Part shown: piece by piece, positions 22,211-32,150 of the stretch
How the letters are laid out: every line of letters starts with the position of its first letter
How positions within the stretch are numbered: the stretch's first letter is position 1
Source: Apoderus coryli
Taxonomy: Eukaryota > Arthropoda > Insecta > Coleoptera > Attelabidae
DNA length: 64,000 bases
Direction of reading: 5' to 3'
Assembly (NCBI GenBank): GCA_911728435.2
Contig: OU452201.1
Location: 22,816,001-22,880,000 of the forward strand
Program-made: the position numbers and the translations under genes
The notes under the pieces: generated by a model
The model's input: the letters and a program-made list of their open reading frames with translations, nothing else
Database searches by the model: none
Told to the model about the DNA's origin: nothing

Positions 22211-22775
22211 ATATTTGTAACAGTGTAATCAAATTTCCAAACGATATAATTATCTTGCTGATATCCTTCCTATATTGGGGGTTAGCGGACTAACTACATT
22301 ACATATCCCTTTACCTTTCTCGGACGCCAATGTTTATGTTCTCGATCATTCCTCTCCAAATAAAATTTCATAAAGTATAGAGTATGTTAGCAGCCAGCTT
22401 CTGCAAATAACAATAGAATTAATTAAAATACATATGCATAATGACTATTTTCGGACAAATTATTGATTGGATTTATTTACGTAATGACGATTTATAGGTA
22501 TCTAGACCTTTATATGAATACAAAAGTATATAATATCTACTTATATGCAAATAAACATTGATATTGGCAAGCACAGAAGCAATATAGAAATCCCAATGAA
22601 TCATACCTAACTTAAGAACTTGTGTAGAACAATTTATTTATAATATTTAAGTATATACTTAAATAGGTAGCAGCCAAATTTGTGAATACATTGGCGTTAC
22701 ATTTTTAAATATGCCTTTACATGCCACAATATGATTAAGTAGGTACCGGAAAATATTGTTTAAATTAAATTATTA
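22211..22775. other. Intergenic, no feature seen
   Basis: AT-rich DNA; no gene or clear repeat. Confidence 0.45.
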
Positions 22776-22793
22776 TGGAACACCAGGGGCGTA

Positions 22794-23204
22794 GTGACCA
22801 GTGTTCCGCGTGTTCCACGGAACACGGGTCCGGTATCCCCAAGGGGCCCGGTATTGTATCGGATGGATCAGGAATTGTACGTCAAATATTCAGATGACAT
22901 TTCATTAAATCAATCAATTAAAGACCTAATCGAATTTATCTTAATTGAAAGTTTCTGTTCCTGTAGTAGCTTCAGTGAAATTTTGACAGCTTGCTACATT
23001 TTCCTGAGGCTCCCTGAATCTGTAGCAACAGCCGAACGTTCATTTTCCAAGTGGAAATTGATAAAAAGTTTTCTTAGAAACACCATGGGACAGGAAAGGC
23101 TGTCGCGGTTGTCAATTCTGTCAATTGAGAACCGGATTGCGCGAAAAATAGACGTGTCTTCCATAGTATCGACTTTTGCGAATATTATGGCGAGACATTT
23201 TTGA
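22794..23204 (+). pseudogene. hAT transposase C-terminal dimerisation domain (ZMYM1-like)
   Basis: A 136-codon frame. The first 25 or so codons cover the transposon end and are not authentic protein. From about residue 26 the sequence is transposase-like, with IFLRLPESVATAERSFSKWK, FLRNTMGQERLSRLSILSIE and a terminal stop. These are the hallmark blocks of the hAT dimerisation domain. The RNase-H catalytic core and zinc finger are gone, so the protein cannot catalyse transposition. Internal deletion, not point decay, is the main damage. Confidence 0.75.
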
Positions 23205-23636
23205 AGTGAATACTTCTTTGGCCGCATGAGAGTGATTTTTCAATGGTCGCGCCACGACACGATTTATAAAATTTTCGTCCCGCAAAAGAGATGAAGCATA
23301 TAACAAATATGAGGGAGAGAGAGACAGATATATTTGTGGTGTATGCTACACACTATATCCTATACCATACACTATTATGTATATAGCAGCGAGAGAAAAC
23401 GAGTGCATGCATAGGCACAGCTACACTTAGGGTGTTATTTTACAAGGCAAATATTGTGTGTTATACGAGATACTGTTGTAGTTTGAAATTCTCGTGAAAG
23501 AAGTATTGACTTCTATCACGTGTACTGTGCTGCACGCGATTTTTTTGTTTTAATTAGATCAGTTATTTTATTATACCTAATAATTATATGTACAGGGTAA
23601 GCTAATATTTCATAATTTAATAGTGCAAGACTATTT

Positions 23637-24560
23637 AACCGTGCATGATAGAGAGTTGGCTAAATTAGACAAAACTTGCGGTTTTTGATGCTTATATTTA
23701 ATATCTCTTTACTGTGTAGACAAATTCTTTTTTGCTTTTGAAATAGGGCGATTTGTGAAAAATTCCAAATCCTATTTTCTCAACTATATCGAAAACTGTT
23801 GATTTTCGAGAGAAAGTTTTAAATCAAAAGTTTAATGGTTCTAACTTCTAATATGTCTATAACATGGCACTTTCAAAATCAACACGTCGTAACGTTTCGT
23901 TTTGCAGCTGCCACCATCAACTTTGTTTTTTCAAATACAGACCTGCATTTTTACTTGTCACTACCTTAAAATGAAGTATAACTCAAGTACGGTTTCTGAC
24001 GTTTCGATTCGATAGTAGCCATCATTAATGATTTTTCCTTAATACAGATCTGCATTATTTTTTGCTTAGCTAAATTACTAAATGTGTTACTACATAATTC
24101 CCTTTAAAATACTGTATTTTCGCTCAGCAAAAAATAATCCTGTATCACGGAAAAAACATTGATGATGACTACTATCGAATGGAAACGTCGAGATCATACT
24201 TGAGTTATACCTTATTTTAAAGGTAGTGACAAACCATTTTAGAAAACAAAATTTAAAATGCAGGTCCGAATTAAAAAAAAAAGTTGATTGTGCCAGCTGT
24301 AAGGCAAAACGGCCGACGTTAATTTTGAAAGTGCCGTCTTGTAGAAATATTAGAACCATTAAACTCTTGATTTAAAACTTTGTGTCGAAAATCAATAGTT
24401 TTCAAAATATTTAAGAAAATAAAATTCGGCGTTTGTCACAAATCACCCTGTATTTCAGAAACTAAAAAGAATTTGCCTACATAGTGAAGAGATATTAAAT
24501 AGGCATCAAAAACTGCAACTTTTGTCTAATTTAACTAACTCATCTCTATCTTGCACGGTT
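23637..24560. repeat. 0.9-kb foldback (long inverted repeat) nested in the hAT
   Basis: AACCGTGCATGATAGAGAG at 23637 is mirrored by CTCTATCTTGCACGGTT ending at 24560, and matching blocks continue inward to a centre near 24098. Arms are about 450 bases and diverged. No target duplication was identified. The 89-codon minus-strand frame inside is not a gene. Confidence 0.7.
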
Positions 24561-24935
24561 GAAGAAATATCATGTATATTTTTTAGTTATTATATTTTAA
24601 ATTGTGCTTTGGTTAAGTTTGTTCGATTTCTTAATAAACGTATAAATATTGGTACTTTGTTTTTCAATGGTTGTGGCGGTAAGATGGTGGGTCCGGAAAT
24701 TCCTGGGAACACAGGCCCGTAACGGCATCCCTACGCCTCTGTGGAACACTATGAATAAAATTCAAACGAGTCCAACACAAGCAAACTTATATACAGTGTA
24801 ATAGTATAATATTGTGCAACGAACATGAAATTACATAAATATATTTCCTACGAGTATGATCGTTTGCAACATGAGCCGCAGGCAAGTGCTGCAAATCATA
24901 AGATTAGGAAACGGTCATTTCATGTGAGTTTCACA

Positions 24936-25250
24936 CTATACTTTTTCTACGACTGTATTAATTCTTTTGAATAAATAAAACATCATAAGTTTTAGGAAAA
25001 TATTTGTTTTTCGAAACTTACTATACTCGCCCTGTTGGCGTAAGCTTAAATACGATGAGTTAAAAGTATTAAATTGACTAGGTGGTGTTAAACTATATTC
25101 ACTATCACTGCTTTTTATTATATAAATAGCTTTGGAACCGTCGAAATTAGCGAAACGATTTAAACTGTCAATTTCGTTTAATTGTATTGCCGGCGATTTT
25201 TCATAACCGATGCTACTTTTGTCATTACCAGGAAATTTCCCCGTGCATTT
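24936..25250 (-). other. Unassigned coding-like open segment with splice donor
   Basis: The minus strand is open for 104 codons (25250 to 24939) without an upstream ATG. It includes YEKSPAIQLNEIDSLNRFAN and SDSEYSLTPPSQFNTFNSSY. Inside the frame, GAGTATA|GTAAGTTT at 25022/25021 is a consensus splice donor, so an exon ending at 25022 is possible. No acceptor with a good pyrimidine tract was found at the upstream side. The Ser/Asn/Gln-rich sequence shows no domain I recognise. It could be an exon of a host gene, a transposon remnant, or a chance frame. Confidence 0.3.
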
Positions 25251-26177
25251 TTAAATATTTCCCACTAGTTGCTGGGCATTAGGTACAATATACTACATTT
25301 TCAAATGATTGAAAATATAATAAAGGCATTTAAAGACAGTCGTAGAAAAAAAAACTTTTTTGATTTTATAAATCCTTAACTGCTTCCCTCGCATTAAAGC
25401 ACAATTCTAAGAAAAGATGCCAAAATAATATAAATATGTACCTATTAGTTACATTATCTACTAAAAACTTTTTTTTAAATTGATTAAAAATTCAGAAAAT
25501 TATAAAATGTAAATTTGACAATTTAGAAAAGTGTGCTAAGCAACATTAACAATATCATAAATCATTATTAACACAATTAAAACGACTAGTCCTATTTTAT
25601 TATAGTTTTCTATTTTATTATAGCACCATACCATAGAATAATAACTATAGATAAGAAGGGTCAGTAGACGCTAAAAACGGCATCGATTCGTCGCAATCCC
25701 AGCCACATTCTGGCCCGCTACAATATATACTATATCTATATATACTATAAGATACCATACTACAATTATAAGTGCGGCGAATTGCTTTGTAGAGAGAGAG
25801 ATAAAACGTTCCGACACGAAGAGAAGTAACTGTCTATTAAACTGTGACCCTACCGTGTTAAGCAGTATATTTTATTTTGCGAGTACAGCTAATGTTATCA
25901 AAACAAATGTAGAGTACCTACGATATGTAAAGAATTATATGGAATTATACAAGTATGTCCAAATATTAACCCGAAAAGTAAGTCTTAGGGTACTTCTTTG
26001 GGGCAGCGCTTTTTTCTCAACAAACTAGGATTATTTTGATAGGTTTACTTCCTGAGAAAACGTTATAAGGGCGAAGCAGTTTCTTTCTTGTATCAGGAAT
26101 GTAACAGCTTAAAGAAGACATTTTTATGATGCAAAACCTATATAAACATAGATCATTGAGCGTTCGTTTCTGAAATA

Positions 26178-27050
26178 CAGGGTGTCACAGTTTCAGACCG
26201 TGGCGTGCGTGGAGGCAAAACAACTCTCCCCAGCCGACCAATCCATCTATCTGGGTAATTATTATCCAACCAATCTCTTATAATTCTTCCTCATTCGTAA
26301 TTCTTAAACATAATATTAACATGTTTTGATTCCAAAAAATATAAATCAATTTCGACATTTAATCGGTCACACAATATCAAAAAATTCTTGATGGAAATCT
26401 CGTGTGCATATTCGTATGACCACACGTGTTGATTCCGGATATTTTCAATAAGTACCTCGTCTGCTAAAGCAGGACTCATCAACAATATTATTAGAAATAG
26501 AGGCTGCAACTGCAAAAATCAACCCTTTGCTATTAGTTTCGAGGATTCAAACATAGAACTAGGTGCAAATGGTAACGGTGCCTGTAGTAGCGATTTATAA
26601 GACTCGGGATATTGAATTATGCCAGACATCAAGTAGGAGCGAGCAAAGCATTTCAGCCTTTCTAGTAATTTTGAATCCTCTTTGAATTCACTATTTAGTG
26701 TATAAAAAGATTGTGTTGTTTTCCAGTAAGTACCTAAGGACTATTGTTCTGTCAATACTCACAAACACTGTGTGGATGCCATCTACCTATGTCGTTCTAT
26801 GGCGCAAGCAAATGCGGGGAAAACCTTTTCAAAATCCTGCATGTTAAAATCGATAATTATGTTAAACACGATTTAATTATCGAATCTAAAAGGACAACAC
26901 TGTTTCCCAGAGATATGAAGATATGTCTCTCTGATTTCCAAGGGAACCTACCCATACTCATTCTTAAAATATATGATCTGCATGATAGCAGCAGTGTTAG
27001 GTTTTGCAGGCGCCATCTGGTATGCCACAGGGGAAGAATTTGAGATCCCT
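26178..27050. other. Unassigned reading frames and a DD41D mariner scrap
   Basis: On minus, 26740-26522 is open for 73 codons (including LLERLKCFARSYLMSG and APLPFAPSSMFESSK), then after one TGA the same frame continues to 26288 and after another TGA into DWLDNNYPDRWIGR, a DD41D mariner fragment ending at the CAGGGTGTCAC end near 26178. On plus, 26744-27043 is open for 99 codons; its segment RTTLFPRDMK is faintly like divergent ionotropic receptors, but this is weak. I cannot say which, if any, is a host exon. The 26515 start of the apparent signal-peptide frame is TTG, not ATG. Confidence 0.25.
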
Positions 27051-27060
27051 GATCTTTAAA

Positions 27061-28430
27061 GATACGAACGAAGTCTTTTGCACTAATTAAAATATTTCTA
27101 ATGAAGTTTCACTGAAATGAAAGGCAATACCTAATAAGTAGGTAGGTACCTATATAGGAACTTTTATGAATACTACTATGATTATGTTTTAATAATAACA
27201 ATAACACAATAAAAACAATGTATTGATTGCATATTATTGTCTCAGGTATATGCTGTTTTCTTTACAATCACGATTCGTATGTAAACAGTAAATTTTCTCA
27301 CGTTCTAATGAGAAAATGTGTGTTGTACCTTAGTTACCTAATTATCTAAAAGTTAATGTCCTCTAAACTAATCTAAATAATAATATATGTATTTCAAATC
27401 GACATTAATATAAACATGTTTTTATCATGTACCGCCTGTTTCTCGTTAGAAAGTTATCATGTAATATAAAATATAATTAGGCAACACAAAATGTTTTGAT
27501 GTTTGCCTCAATATGGAGGCAATACCAACTATGCAGCGGGACATGGGACTCCACATGTCGATTTCGATATTGAAAGTTTAAAGTTACTCTGTGTTGCCTT
27601 CGACAACTCTTTGGCAACTTTCCGTACAATATTAAACTCTAAATTCTTTTTTTAATGCTTTTTTGTATATATTACAGAAATAGTCCATCCTAACGAAGAG
27701 TTTGTCTGTTAAGGATAAATAAAAGGCGCTGCGCCACAAATTTATATATTATTCTTTATTTGTTCTTTTAATCTGTAATTTTATTGTTCTTATCATTATT
27801 ACTCGTTTATTAACATTTAACACAAATGTGTGACATTTGACTTTAGCATTATTAATGCGCCTTGATGTTGAACAGCTGACTATAAGGACAACTAACTTTC
27901 TCAAAACTGATTTTGGACGTCATTCTCAGTTCACAACGTTTCATCTTATGCGCGTGCTCAGTAATCTAAACGCCAGATTGGATTGACCTCAGTAATCACT
28001 CTGAACATTCTCTTTACAAAAAAGTAACAACAAATTTATGCCAAACAACTGTAGTTTAGGCAAAAACCTAATTGAACCTCATTTTCTTCCATCTCCCTAG
28101 AGAGTCCGGGCGGAGCCACTCTTTTTGAGCCTCGAACAAATTATAAAACTAATAACTGAAATGGAATATTCTAACACCCAACAAAAAACAGTTATTAAAT
28201 CATTAGAGGAAAATCTTCAAAATATAAATGACACAAAATAATTTTCGTTGACTTAATTCTAAACATAGATCTCGTTTTATACAACATAAATATAACTACT
28301 TATATACAAGCATAAATTATTAAATTCCTTTAAACAATAATATATAAGCGTATATATCAAATTTTGAGTTTTAGATAGATCACAGCTGAATTTCATAAAA
28401 CACATTTTGTGTTTTGTATGATATAACATT
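27061..28430. other. Intergenic, no gene seen
   Basis: AT-rich DNA. Inverted GGCAACACA and TGTGTTGCC strings at about 27480 and 27590 may be ends of a small element. Confidence 0.4.
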
Positions 28431-28480
28431 CTAATTTGCTAATTTACACTTACGACTAGGTGTGTATTTACTTGATTCTC

Positions 28481-28542
28481 GTATAAACGGTCCTATGATT
28501 ACAATGCATTCAACTATTGTGAACATGCTGTATAAACCCGGC
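28481..28542 (+). repeat. Short dispersed repeat, shared with 51292-51357
   Basis: GTATAAACGGTCCTATGATT through ACAATGCATTCAAC to GTATAAACCCGGC recurs at 51292-51357 in the same orientation with moderate divergence. Function unknown. Confidence 0.5.
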
Positions 28543-28663
28543 TTACGACAAGCATCCGCTCTTCTTCTTCTTGAGTGAAATGGCCTCCTGCCATTTAATA
28601 GCAAACAAACAGCATTCGCTCGCACATAGATTCGCGTCTCATTGGCTCGGCACAAAAGGAAAT

Positions 28664-29339
28664 TAGCTTCGTTCGCGGCCACGATTCTGAATTGATTCTG
28701 AACTGAATCGTGACGTCACAGAACTGGTTTTAAAGCGCAGGCGCGGTTCGAAATGCGTTCATAACTGTAATCACCGCGAACGCAAAATAGAACCAAAATA
28801 GAATCGCGTAGCTGGATGCCGGAATATTTTAATTTTACGTTGTATGTTCTGTTGTCGTCGTGCAACAGTTGTTAATAAAAGTTAATAACAGACACAAAAC
28901 ATTTCTGCTTTTATTTATAATACTCAGATCTATCTACCTGAAAAAATAAAATCCTTCATCCCCTATTCTACTCCTTCTAGGATGTCGTCTTCTTTGTAGT
29001 CACTGACACTGTCTAAAACCCATATCATTTTCTTAATAAAAACAATGCCCTTATATACCTACAAGGATAAAACATAAATAAAAAAAAATATATAACCAAT
29101 GTATAATTGTTGGTTAGCTAGACTGCGCATGTCAGAACCAACAGTTCTTCCTCGGTCCGTAGAACTGCAAAATCGATTCAGAACCGGTAATGAACTGATT
29201 CTTTTTTCACCGCGAACGCCAAACTGTTTGATTCTATTACTAGTAGTCCGATAATTTTTTCACCGCGAACGCCGAAATCGAAACTGCGCAAGCGTAGAGA
29301 ACTAGAACCAATTCAGAATCGTGGCCGCGAACGAAGCTA
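28664..29339. mobile_element. Non-autonomous DNA element with 31-bp perfect TIRs
   Basis: TAGCTTCGTTCGCGGCCACG at 28664 begins a 31-base end whose exact reverse complement is 29309-29339. The interior has three copies of TCACCGCGAACGC (28767, 29207, 29259), a typical subterminal transposase-binding arrangement. GC content is higher than in the surroundings. No coding content; target duplication not clear. Confidence 0.6.
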
Positions 29340-30265
29340 TATTAACTATGCTCGCTGCTCGCCATACATACACGGCTACTTCAAGTGGAAGAAGATCGAA
29401 CAGCTGATGTCAAAATTGCGATTGTGATTGTGGAGGTATACATTAAACATTATTCTATTTTATGAACTGCGAACCTTTAACTAGGTTGTTTTACCACAGA
29501 ATAAGTGTTGCGGTGTTACAGGCACAAACTCATCGAAAGATGGAATTTACAAAGATTAGGTACGCAAGCATCCACTGATGATGAGTTTCAAATGGTTAAA
29601 CTAAAAAGACAGTGGGTCAAAGTGATGATATTGGTGGCATACAGGCGATACCTAGAGTTTTCATCAATACTACTGCTGATAATTTTCAATTTGCAGAAAA
29701 TGTTGCGTAAATATTTTCCAGAGGAAGTGTTGCGTTAGGAATATTATAACTTAAGAATAGTCAATAAACAAACTATTTTGAGTACAAAAAACATCAACAA
29801 AAACTGGAAAATTAAATAAATACTAATACACAAAGTTTTTAGACATTTTATCAATGGTAAGAGGGAGAGGTCAGCATGGCATACGAGTCCAAATGACGTA
29901 TCACGATCATACTGTTGAAAAATAGCCAATGCAAAAACTGCGGAAGTTTTTTTTTTGACTCAATGTATAACACTGTCGCGAATGCTCACCAGGCAGAGAG
30001 CAATTTCGGTGCTGTTTTCAACAGGTTACAGATGAGGTAATTGCTAAAGACTGATATCAAAACGGACTACCGGTTTAGATGGCATACTGATCTGTATATA
30101 TAAAGGGTGTGCGTCTATTTGACTGCCCTTGCGCCTTTATTAAAACTGCAAACAAACTAATGTTTTTCCTACAGCTTTAAAAACGGCGATAACACCAATA
30201 TATATAAAAGGGAAAAAAATTAAATCAAATTTAGACCAATAAGATATCAGATGGTAGTGTTTTTA
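29340..30265. other. Intergenic, no gene seen
   Basis: The frame at 29505-29738 has no recognisable domain. A mariner-like end (AAAGGGTGTGCG) lies near 30104, just before the mariner relic. Confidence 0.4.
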
Positions 30266-30994
30266 CCATTTTCCACGAACATTTCGGTATGCGAAAGCTC
30301 TGTGCAAAGTGGGTGCTACGTGAGCTCACAGTGGACCAAAAACAACAACGAATTGATGCTTCAGAGGAGTGTTTGGCGCTGTTAAACCGCAATAAAATGG
30401 AATTATATCGTGGATGTGTGACAATAGATGAAGCATAGCTTCACTATTACACTCCAGAATCCAAAAGACAGTCAGTTGAGCGGACAGCAATCGACGAACC
30501 GAATCCAAAGCGAGCAAAGACGCAACAGTCGGCCAGCAAGGTGATGGCGGCTGTATTTTGGGATGCGAACGGAATAATATTCATCGCCTACCATCCAAAA
30601 AGGAACCACCATCAACAGCGACTATTATTGTGCACTTTTGGATCGGTTGAAGGCTGAAATCGCATAGAAACGACCACATTTGAAAAATAAAAAAGTGTTT
30701 CACCAAGACAATGCACCGTGTCACAAATCGATGAAAACTATTGCAAAATTTAATGAATTGGGCTTCGAATTGCTTACTCGTTCACCGTATTCTCCAGATT
30801 TAGCCCCCAGCGTTTTTTTCCTGTTTTCAGATCTCACGAGAATACTTGCTGGAAAGAAATTTAAGTCCAATGATGCAGTAATCACTGAAATTGAGGCCTA
30901 TTTTGACGAGAAAGAGAAATCGTACTATAAAAGTGGTATCGAAAAGTTGAAAAATTGCTATACTCGTTGCATTGCCTTCGAAGGTAACTAAATA
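30266..30994 (+). pseudogene. Mariner (DD34D) transposase pseudogene
   Basis: In shifted frames, the sequence gives HFGMRKLCAKWVLRELTVDQ, then VTIDEA-stop-LHYYTPESK, then FHQDNAPCHKSMKT and YSPDLAPSVFFLF, the order of a classic mariner transposase (SETMAR-like). The first catalytic Asp (TIDE) and second (HQDN) remain. The third, normally in APSDYFLF, is Val. The Trp codon after DE is a stop. At least two frameshifts occur between 30420 and 30680. The terminal repeats are not clearly preserved. Confidence 0.8.
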
Positions 30995-31065
30995 TGTTGA
31001 ATAATAAAATCGAGTTTTTTCAAAATTTTGTTTTTTTTTACTGATCCTACGGACTTATTGGATGA

Positions 31066-32150
31066 CCTGTTACTGATTCCGCAAAAGCATTAGATAACGT
31101 AGATCAGCAATTCCTGCTGAGAAAATTAGTGCATTTTGGATTCTTATAGAATTTTTTGCAGTTATTGAATGAGTAGGTCGCAAATAGTTAAAGACCGCTT
31201 TTTTATTGTATATGAATGACTTCAATGAGGTGATATGTACTTCTGTGAGTCTTTCATTCGCGGATGATATTAAAATTGTATAAGAAAGTCTCATCTCCAG
31301 GTGATTGTCATCAGTTACCAATGGATTTGAATTGTTTGATATCTTGGTTTGAACAAAATTGTATGACTATTAACATCCACAAATGTTCTACCGTAACTTT
31401 TACTAGGAAAACTAATTCTATAAAGTTCGATTATAAAATAAAGCGTATTTCATTGGAGTCAGGCCAGAGAATGACTTCTCTGCTAAGGCACTCTTGGCGA
31501 GCCGTACTGCCTGTAGCCGCAACGGTGCGACCATGCCCTTGAGTGTCGTCTAGAATGCGAACCCACCATCTTACTCACGCATTCATTGACACCCAGCAAC
31601 AGATTGCTGGAGTCTCCAATCGTCACTATGCCATTGGGTTGGACTTCAGTTTTTGTAAGGGGTCGTGTGATTGCGGATGTGTAGCAGCATTACCACGTTA
31701 AAAAAAATCACGCACAGGCGTATTCTAACGAAGTAGTCCAAACGAATGGTGGTGATTGGGTGTGTCAGTTTTGGCTCTAGGATCGGTCTGTTTAGCCATC
31801 TTAGGGTTCACAACATATATCTCTGAGTTGGAATATTTCATACTCGTTAGCGAGTGAATGCGGATTTCATTGGGGAAATTAAATAGAAATAAGGATTTAG
31901 GTGTTTATTTTCAGACAAACCACATTATCAATATTGTACGGGTAGCGAACCTTAAAATCTATGGGTTTTGTTTTTAGAACTCCAAAGAGTTTGGTGTCTT
32001 GACTGTGATTGTATAATGCACTTGTCACACCACACATGGAATATTGCTCTATTCCGAAGCAATAACTAGTATCGACTTGCAGTGCAAGTGCAAAAGAGAT
32101 TTCTAAGATATTTACATGTAAAATCTTTGAAAGTCTCAGGAGGCGTGTAC
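31066..32150 (+). pseudogene. Jockey-like LINE reverse transcriptase relic, interrupted
   Basis: Pieces in several frames: NVDQQFLLRKLVHFGFL, a palm-like MILKLYKKVSSPGDC, LNCLISWFEQNCMTINIHKC, then after a gap NKDLGVYFQ, and KRFLRYLH. They follow the order of the RT domain downstream of the active site (the FADD block is eroded to SRMILKLY). Between about 31462 and 31848 an unrelated, more GC-rich block of about 385 bases interrupts it. Many stops and frameshifts are present. Confidence 0.55.
31462..31848. mobile_element. Unidentified insertion in the LINE relic
   Basis: GC-richer block beginning near CAGGCCAGAGAATGAC and ending near CTCGTTAGCGAG that separates two parts of the reverse transcriptase relic. 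No open frame or clear inverted ends. A B-box-like GGTTCGCATTC on the minus strand (about 31555) hints at a SINE but is not convincing. Confidence 0.3.

Larger units (their letters stand above)
22784..24741 (+). mobile_element. Non-autonomous hAT transposon with 8-bp target duplication
   Basis: CAGGGGCGTAG at 22784 is matched by CTACGCCTCTG ending at 24741, and TGGAACAC is repeated exactly at 22776-22783 and 24742-24749. Eight-base duplications and short inverted ends are diagnostic of hAT. Only the C-terminal part of a transposase remains (22794-23204), and a 0.9-kb foldback element has inserted at about 23637-24560. The exact target copies suggest a fairly young insertion. Confidence 0.85.

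Noticed and set aside
24090..24359. 89-codon minus-strand frame
   Set aside because: It sits inside the arm of a foldback repeat, and no protein motif is present.
26291..26515. Apparent signal-peptide protein on minus starting MQLQPLFLIILLMSPALA
   Set aside because: The start codon is TTG and the frame simply continues from upstream past a TGA, so the hydrophobic start is not an N terminus.
26744..27043. 99-codon plus frame faintly like a divergent ionotropic receptor
   Set aside because: Only a short LFP-type match; other frames in the same DNA are equally open, so I did not call a receptor gene.
28431..28682. 83-codon minus-strand frame rich in Arg and Ala
   Set aside because: It overlaps a dispersed repeat and a MITE end; GC-rich chance frame.
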